A DNA stretch of 38,040 nt from an uncultured Fidelibacterota bacterium (GTDB lineage: Bacteria; Fidelibacterota; UBA8477; JABMPR01): the NCBI GenBank assembly GCA_937888365.1, contig CALBFA010000007.1:1-38040 (forward strand). The letters run 5' to 3'. Positions 35,874 to 38,040 of this stretch are shown here, in pieces. The first letter of the stretch is position 1; each line of letters begins with the position of its first letter. The position numbers and the translations under genes are program-made. The notes below the pieces were generated by a model. That model was not told where the DNA came from. It ran no database searches and saw only the letters and a list, made by a program, of their open reading frames with translations.

Positions 35874-37358
35874 ATGAAAAGAATTTATATCAATTTTTTA
35901 CGGGGACTGTCCGTAAATTTATATGGTAAAATAGGTGTCATTTTAGCGACCTCAATGTTTCTGTCGTTCATTGTCTTGGAGACATTGAGTTTTATGGGCG
36001 TTTACAATAATGCCTATATGGGACTCATCACATATCTTGCCTTTCCGAGTTTATTCATTTTGGGTTTAATTTTAGTTGTTATTGGTTGGAAAAAATTTCA
36101 GAAGCAGCAGGGGAGGTCAACGAGGGAATTACTTATCCAACGTGTTGGTACAGGAGAAGCACGCGCCAAATTGATGGGATCAAGAGTTTTTTTAATGTTC
36201 CTTGGATTATCGGCTGTCAATGTCATTTTTGTAGTGGGCGCTAGCTCACGGATGTTGCATTTTATGGATTCATCTGAATTCTGCGGTATGGCGTGCCATA
36301 GTATTATGGGACCCGAATATTTGGCGTATCAATCGTCTTCTCATGCTCGTGTTCCTTGCGTGGAATGTCATGTGGGTCACGGAATTTCGGCACTTATCGA
36401 ATCTAAAGTCGCTGGCACTCGCCAGATGATTAAGGCATCAATGAATACCTACAATAGACCCGTGCAAACCCCTGTTCATAACCTTCGCCCATCTAATGAA
36501 ACTTGCGAAAAATGTCACTGGCCTGAAAAATATTATGGCCGAACTCTCAAACATATTGTCCATTATGAACAAAACGAAAAAAATACACCTCTTTATACGA
36601 CCTTAAGTCTAAAAGTTGATGCACAAGCTGGTATTAAAACAGGTATTCATTGGCATATTTCAAAAGATAATGAAGTGCGATATGCTTCTGTTGATAACCA
36701 ACGAGAGCAAATTATTTGGATTGAAACAAAGGATAAAACGGGCACCACCAAGCGTTATCAAAATAAACTCCTCGATGCATCCTTACAGCAACAAACTGAG
36801 AATCGTTTAATGGACTGTGTTGACTGCCATAACAGAGCGACACACCATTTTCAGAGCGCCGAAGATGAAATTGACCAAGCCATTAAACAGGGACAAATTG
36901 ATCATAATTTACCGTTTATTAAGCGTGAAGGTCTTGCGGTATTAAATAATAATCTTACGACAAAACAACAAGCATTCGATTTTATAGAAACGCATATTAC
37001 TAATTTCTATTCACAAAAATATTCAACGGTTTCGATGAAAAGAGTTGACGAAGCCATTCGAATCTTGCAAAAAATTTATAATCGCAACATCCATCCAGAA
37101 ATGAAAATTACGTGGAATACCTATGTTGATCATAGTGGTCACAAAAAAAGCACGGGTTGTTTTCGTTGCCATTCGGAGAGTTTAGTGGATGAAAATGGTG
37201 AACATTTAGCGAATGATTGCACAATGTGTCATTCAATTTTAGCCGATAGCGAATCCGATCCATTTGCCTATCTAAATCCTCTAGACCCAAATGAACCCGA
37301 AATGAAAAAGCATCTTTATCTGCAAGAGGAATTCAAGAATTCGTATCAATCACACTAA
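35874..37358 (+). CDS. NapC/NirT-type membrane-bound multihaem cytochrome c
   Basis: The 494-residue protein is a membrane-anchored, periplasmic multihaem c-type cytochrome that probably carries electrons from the quinone pool to periplasmic or extracellular reductases. There are three predicted helices (about 17-42, 50-73, 103-127). Haem-binding motifs are CVECH (162-166), CEKCH (211-215), CVDCH (315-319), CFRCH (429-433) and CTMCH (449-453), plus an unusual CX3CH, CGMACH (137-142), so probably six haems. The sequence MGPEYLAYQSSSHARVPC around the first two is the NapC/NirT signature. No reductase gene is nearby. The terminator at 37388 closes the unit. Confidence 0.9.
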   Translation: MKRIYINFLRGLSVNLYGKIGVILATSMFLSFIVLETLSFMGVYNNAYMGLITYLAFPSLFILGLILVVIGWKKFQKQQGRSTRELLIQRVGTGEARAKLMGSRVFLMFLGLSAVNVIFVVGASSRMLHFMDSSEFCGMACHSIMGPEYLAYQSSSHARVPCVECHVGHGISALIESKVAGTRQMIKASMNTYNRPVQTPVHNLRPSNETCEKCHWPEKYYGRTLKHIVHYEQNEKNTPLYTTLSLKVDAQAGIKTGIHWHISKDNEVRYASVDNQREQIIWIETKDKTGTTKRYQNKLLDASLQQQTENRLMDCVDCHNRATHHFQSAEDEIDQAIKQGQIDHNLPFIKREGLAVLNNNLTTKQQAFDFIETHITNFYSQKYSTVSMKRVDEAIRILQKIYNRNIHPEMKITWNTYVDHSGHKKSTGCFRCHSESLVDENGEHLANDCTMCHSILADSESDPFAYLNPLDPNEPEMKKHLYLQEEFKNSYQSH

Positions 37359-37387
37359 AAACCATTCTTAATAGTTCATTTAAAAAG

Positions 37388-37420
37388 AGGCTGTCCCAAA
37401 ACATGAGGCGGCCTTTTTTT
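37388..37420 (+). terminator. probable terminator after the cytochrome gene
   Basis: AGGCTGTC (37388-37395) pairs with GGCGGCCT (37407-37414) over 8 bases, including two G-U pairs, with an 11-base loop and a run of seven T after it. It starts 30 bases downstream of the cytochrome stop codon. Confidence 0.7.
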
Positions 37421-37459
37421 ATTTTGGATGCTGATTAACGCAGATATTAAAAAAAGCCG

Positions 37460-37560
37460 CACACGGAGGCACGGAGAGAAGAGTAACGTAAGCATCTTGC
37501 CTGCGGTTAAAAAGCTTTACCACAGAGTTGCACGGAGAGTCACAGAGAAACACAAAGAAA
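37460..37560 (+). repeat. dispersed intergenic repeat, copy 2
   Basis: CACACGGAG (37460-37468) is followed by GTAACGTAAGCATCTTGC at 37483-37500 and a TTTACCACAGAG segment with several ACGGAG/ACAGAG units. It matches copy 1 at 81-160 in the same orientation, with one mismatch in the central 23 bases, though the flanking parts are more diverged. Confidence 0.6.
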
Positions 37561-37572
37561 AAAACAAGTATT

Positions 37573-37621
37573 GTCATGCTGAGCAATCCCGACTCTTTTG
37601 TTGAGATGACCGTCGAAGCAT
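37573..37621. repeat. split GTCATGCTGAGC ... GTCGAAGCAT element
   Basis: GTCATGCTGAGC (37573-37584) and GTCGAAGCAT (37612-37621) are the two halves of a palindromic dispersed motif that I recall from other environmental genomes, in which they are nearly adjacent. Here 27 bases separate them. A diverged or interrupted copy is the simplest reading. Confidence 0.4.
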
Positions 37622-37665
37622 ACTCATTATCCGAACTTGTTATTAAATCGTTTTGTCACTGCAAC

Positions 37666-37701
37666 CACCCCGCCCCGACCCAAGCGTCGGGACACCCCGC
37701 C
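37666..37701. repeat. GC-rich hairpin between direct repeats
   Basis: CCCGAC (37674-37679) and GTCGGG (37686-37691) form a perfect 6-bp stem with a 6-base loop. It lies between two copies of CACCCCGCC (37666-37674 and 37693-37701). The layout resembles a tiny palindromic insertion. Confidence 0.45.
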
Positions 37702-37811
37702 TTAAAAAAGGATGGGAATTTGTCTCGTGGGTTTTCATTATTTTTAATTATGAGACCCACGCTAGCAATTAATTCTCACAGATAAGTATTCATCAAACCC
37801 GCTCATCAGCT

Positions 37812-37832
37812 CCCCTCCTTTGTAAGGAGGGG
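37812..37832. repeat. perfect 9-bp hairpin CCCCTCCTT/AAGGAGGGG
   Basis: CCCCTCCTT (37812-37820), loop TGT, AAGGAGGGG (37824-37832), followed by CAGGGGTGGT. This is a recurring extragenic palindrome type in many bacterial genomes. It lacks a T run and lies far from any gene, so a terminator role is unlikely. Confidence 0.6.
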
Positions 37833-37869
37833 CAGGGGTGGTAGGGTTGCTAATTAGCAATTACAAATG

Positions 37870-37981
37870 ACTCGGCAACCCTAATGCGGTTATCGTGCCT
37901 CGATACATCCACCAACCAGCGGACACTCGGCAACCACATACAGCTCATCGAGTGTTTTCGTGCATGCGAAAATGTATCGAG
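37870..37981. repeat. inverted and direct repeat unit at the 3' edge
   Basis: CTCGATACAT (37899-37908) and ATGTATCGAG (37972-37981) are perfect 10-bp inverted repeats 63 bases apart. Inside them TTTTCG (37955-37960) and CGAAAA (37967-37972) form a small hairpin. ACTCGGCAACC occurs twice (37870-37880 and 37925-37935). Terminal inverted repeats of this size suggest a very small non-autonomous element, but no target duplication was found. Confidence 0.45.
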
Positions 37982-38040
37982 ATGAACTGGAGTTGCAACA
38001 ATAAAATGGACATAGCGAGAAGTTAGGCTGCATCATTTTT

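Larger units (their letters stand above)
37421..38040. other. gene-free mosaic of short repeats and hairpins
   Basis: These 620 bases contain no credible gene; an 85-codon open frame (37528-37785) runs through repeats and has no protein-like character. The stretch is a patchwork of elements listed separately: a copy of the dispersed repeat, a GTCATGCTGAGC/GTCGAAGCAT pair, and GC-rich perfect hairpins. Local composition differs from the surrounding genes, being richer in C and G. Confidence 0.65.

Noticed and set aside
37460-37560. ACGGAG/ACAGAG units considered as a CRISPR-like array
   Set aside because: The units are short, degenerate and irregularly spaced, with no constant-length spacers and no cas gene nearby.
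37528-37785. 85-codon open frame in the 3' mosaic
   Set aside because: It crosses three different repeats and has no ribosome-binding site or protein-like pattern.

Overview
The window reads as chromosomal DNA of an A+T-rich, Gram-negative (diderm) bacterium of the FCB superphylum, most plausibly a Candidatus Marinimicrobia (SAR406)-like lineage. This placement is inferred from gene content only: a secreted subtilase ending in a dockerin-like pair of Ca-binding repeats, a PorD/DUF4835-like protein, many short lipoproteins with Bacteroidota-style lipoboxes, LPP20 and LytR_C proteins, a TonB-dependent receptor with a carboxypeptidase-like N-terminal domain, and a YjbQ-DUF1460 pair. No rRNA, tRNA, CRISPR array, complete insertion sequence or prophage gene was seen.

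Layout. 1-448: intergenic, with a possible truncated reading frame and small dispersed repeats, then a promoter. 449-3123: translationally coupled TonB-dependent receptor and HmuY-like lipoprotein, a likely haem or tetrapyrrole uptake pair, closed by a hairpin shared with the convergent subtilase (3245-5602). 5708-7644: small genes (DUF4442 hotdog protein, VOC protein, two-helix membrane protein). 7800-13201: a tightly packed cassette of TetR regulator, LolA-like periplasmic protein, outer-membrane beta-barrel and RND/MMPL exporter, preceded by a TetR-type palindrome and ended by a strong hairpin. This looks like a self-regulated envelope-spanning lipid or hydrophobe export system. 13301-15055 (minus): Cys-rich small lipoprotein and CCA/poly(A) nucleotidyltransferase. 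15136-19346 (plus): PorD-like protein, DUF1460 lipoprotein, YjbQ, an orphan oligopeptide-binding lipoprotein, a small membrane protein. 19414-20787 (minus): LPP20-type lipoprotein. 21013-26233 (plus): Wzc-like tyrosine autokinase with an extreme Tyr tail, RfbC, a lipoprotein, a PFL/UPF0210 protein. 34336-26223 (minus): phosphoesterase, then a tight run of cysteine desulfurase, MnmA, GlmU-like uridylyltransferase, secreted protein, LytR_C protein, RsfS and ArgS, then a YheT-type hydrolase. This run has a translation and tRNA-thiolation theme, with desulfurase supplying sulfur to MnmA. 34586-37358 (plus): TPR lipoprotein with terminator and a hexahaem NapC/NirT-type membrane cytochrome c. 37359-38040: gene-free mosaic of short hairpins and dispersed repeats, one of which is also present near position 100.

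The best candidates for something under-described are the TetR/LolA-like/barrel/RND cassette with its operator, the HmuY-like/TonB receptor pair with only one histidine in the HmuY-like partner, the PorD-like gene next to dockerin-tailed secretion, and the repeat mosaic flanking the block. All functional statements rest on motif recognition by eye; no database search was run.
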